From Streptococcus pseudopneumoniae ATCC BAA-960 = CCUG 49455 (lineage in GTDB: Bacteria; Bacillota; Bacilli; Lactobacillales; Streptococcaceae), in contig NZ_MWSM01000018.1 of the NCBI RefSeq assembly GCF_002087075.1, positions 77,708 to 83,746 of the forward strand: DNA of 6,039 nucleotides, written 5' to 3'. The notes below the pieces were generated by a model. It had not been told where the DNA came from. It worked only from the letters and a program-made list of their open reading frames with translations, and made no database searches. Numbering within the stretch: the stretch's first letter is position 1; each line of letters opens with the position of its first letter. A program made the position numbers and the translations under genes. Shown one piece after another: positions 5,940 through 6,039 of the stretch.

Positions 5940-5972
5940 AGAATAATATAGTTTTCTTAAAGAAAACTTAAA
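5940..5972 (-). promoter_or_regulatory. CiaR-type distal promoter of the tarIJ-licABC operon
   Basis: The minus strand carries TTTAAG (5972-5967), five bases, then TTTAAG (5961-5956), an exact match to the direct repeat bound by the response regulator CiaR in pneumococcus. The lic operon is a reported CiaR target. Downstream -10 candidates are TATATT (5950-5945), TATTAT (5948-5943) and TATTCT (5945-5940). The last is ten bases from the repeat, the spacing I recall for CiaR-activated promoters. Transcription from here would give a leader of about 200 nt. Confidence 0.8.
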
Positions 5973-6008
5973 AGTAAGCTTTGAAACTTCAAAGTGATTA
6001 CTTGACTT

Positions 6009-6022
6009 ATACTCAATGAAAG
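6009..6022 (-). repeat. Possible boxC-end remnant at the right edge
   Basis: Bases atactcaatgaaag are, on the minus strand, close to the boxC end (tttcattgagtat). The sequence then departs from boxC into ataaccacccgtgaa, which could be the first arm of a hairpin cut by the window edge. The match is short and this may be chance or a different repeat. Confidence 0.3.
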
Positions 6023-6039
6023 TCATAACCACCCGTGAA

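Larger units (their letters stand above)
5734..6039. other. Upstream control region of the tarIJ-licABC operon
   Basis: These 306 bases hold no gene that I can support. They carry two minus-strand promoters, a 48-nt inverted repeat, and a GC-rich patch near 5811-5822 that stands out from the AT-rich surroundings. A 21-codon frame at 5839-5904 has no ribosome binding site. In pneumococcus the divergent lic2 operon (tacF-licD1-licD2) lies on this side, but its start is not in the window and I see no convincing plus-strand promoter. Confidence 0.6.

Noticed and set aside
6002..6030. Plus-strand promoter with TTGACT at 6002-6007 for a divergent operon
   Set aside because: No acceptable -10 lies 16-18 bases downstream; the next candidate reads ATAACC.

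Overview
The window is a 6 kb piece of a low-GC Firmicute chromosome. It is almost certainly Streptococcus pneumoniae or a close Mitis-group relative such as S. pseudopneumoniae or S. mitis. The reasons are the gene order tarI-tarJ-licA-licB-licC-dprA, protein sequences I recognise as the pneumococcal lic1 locus and DprA, a pneumococcal-type BOX repeat, a SigX (ComX) cin-box in front of dprA, and a CiaR-type TTTAAG-N5-TTTAAG repeat in front of tarI. I cannot separate these species from the sequence alone.

Layout, read along the minus strand on which every gene lies. From 6039 to 5734 is the upstream control region: a CiaR-type promoter near 5972-5940, a long leader with a 48-nt hairpin (5917-5870), and a second, extended -10 promoter (5803-5775). 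Then come tarI (5733-5026), tarJ (5021-3999), licA (3982-3113), licB (3123-2245) and licC (2233-1544). They are packed with gaps of 4 to 16 nt or a short overlap, so they form one operon. A rho-independent terminator (1534-1506) follows licC directly. Next is a short spacer with the cin-box, then dprA (1447-599), then a second rho-independent terminator (525-482). Bases 1-481 hold no convincing gene: a degenerate BOX element (140-227), the tail of another BOX element (1-15), and scraps of open frame that may be gene relics.

How the genes work together. TarJ and TarI make CDP-ribitol (ribulose-5-phosphate to ribitol-5-phosphate to CDP-ribitol) for the teichoic acid backbone. LicB imports choline, LicA phosphorylates it, and LicC activates it to CDP-choline. 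The operon thus supplies both activated precursors for phosphocholine-decorated wall teichoic and lipoteichoic acid. DprA is functionally unrelated: it loads RecA onto incoming single-stranded DNA during transformation and helps shut off competence. Its own competence promoter and the terminator before it fit independent expression, with read-through from lic1 possible.

All six genes are intact and I see no new system in the coding part. The least explained parts are the long tarI leader with its hairpin and a 21-codon open frame, the tandem cin-box-like octamers before dprA, and the relic-like region downstream of dprA.
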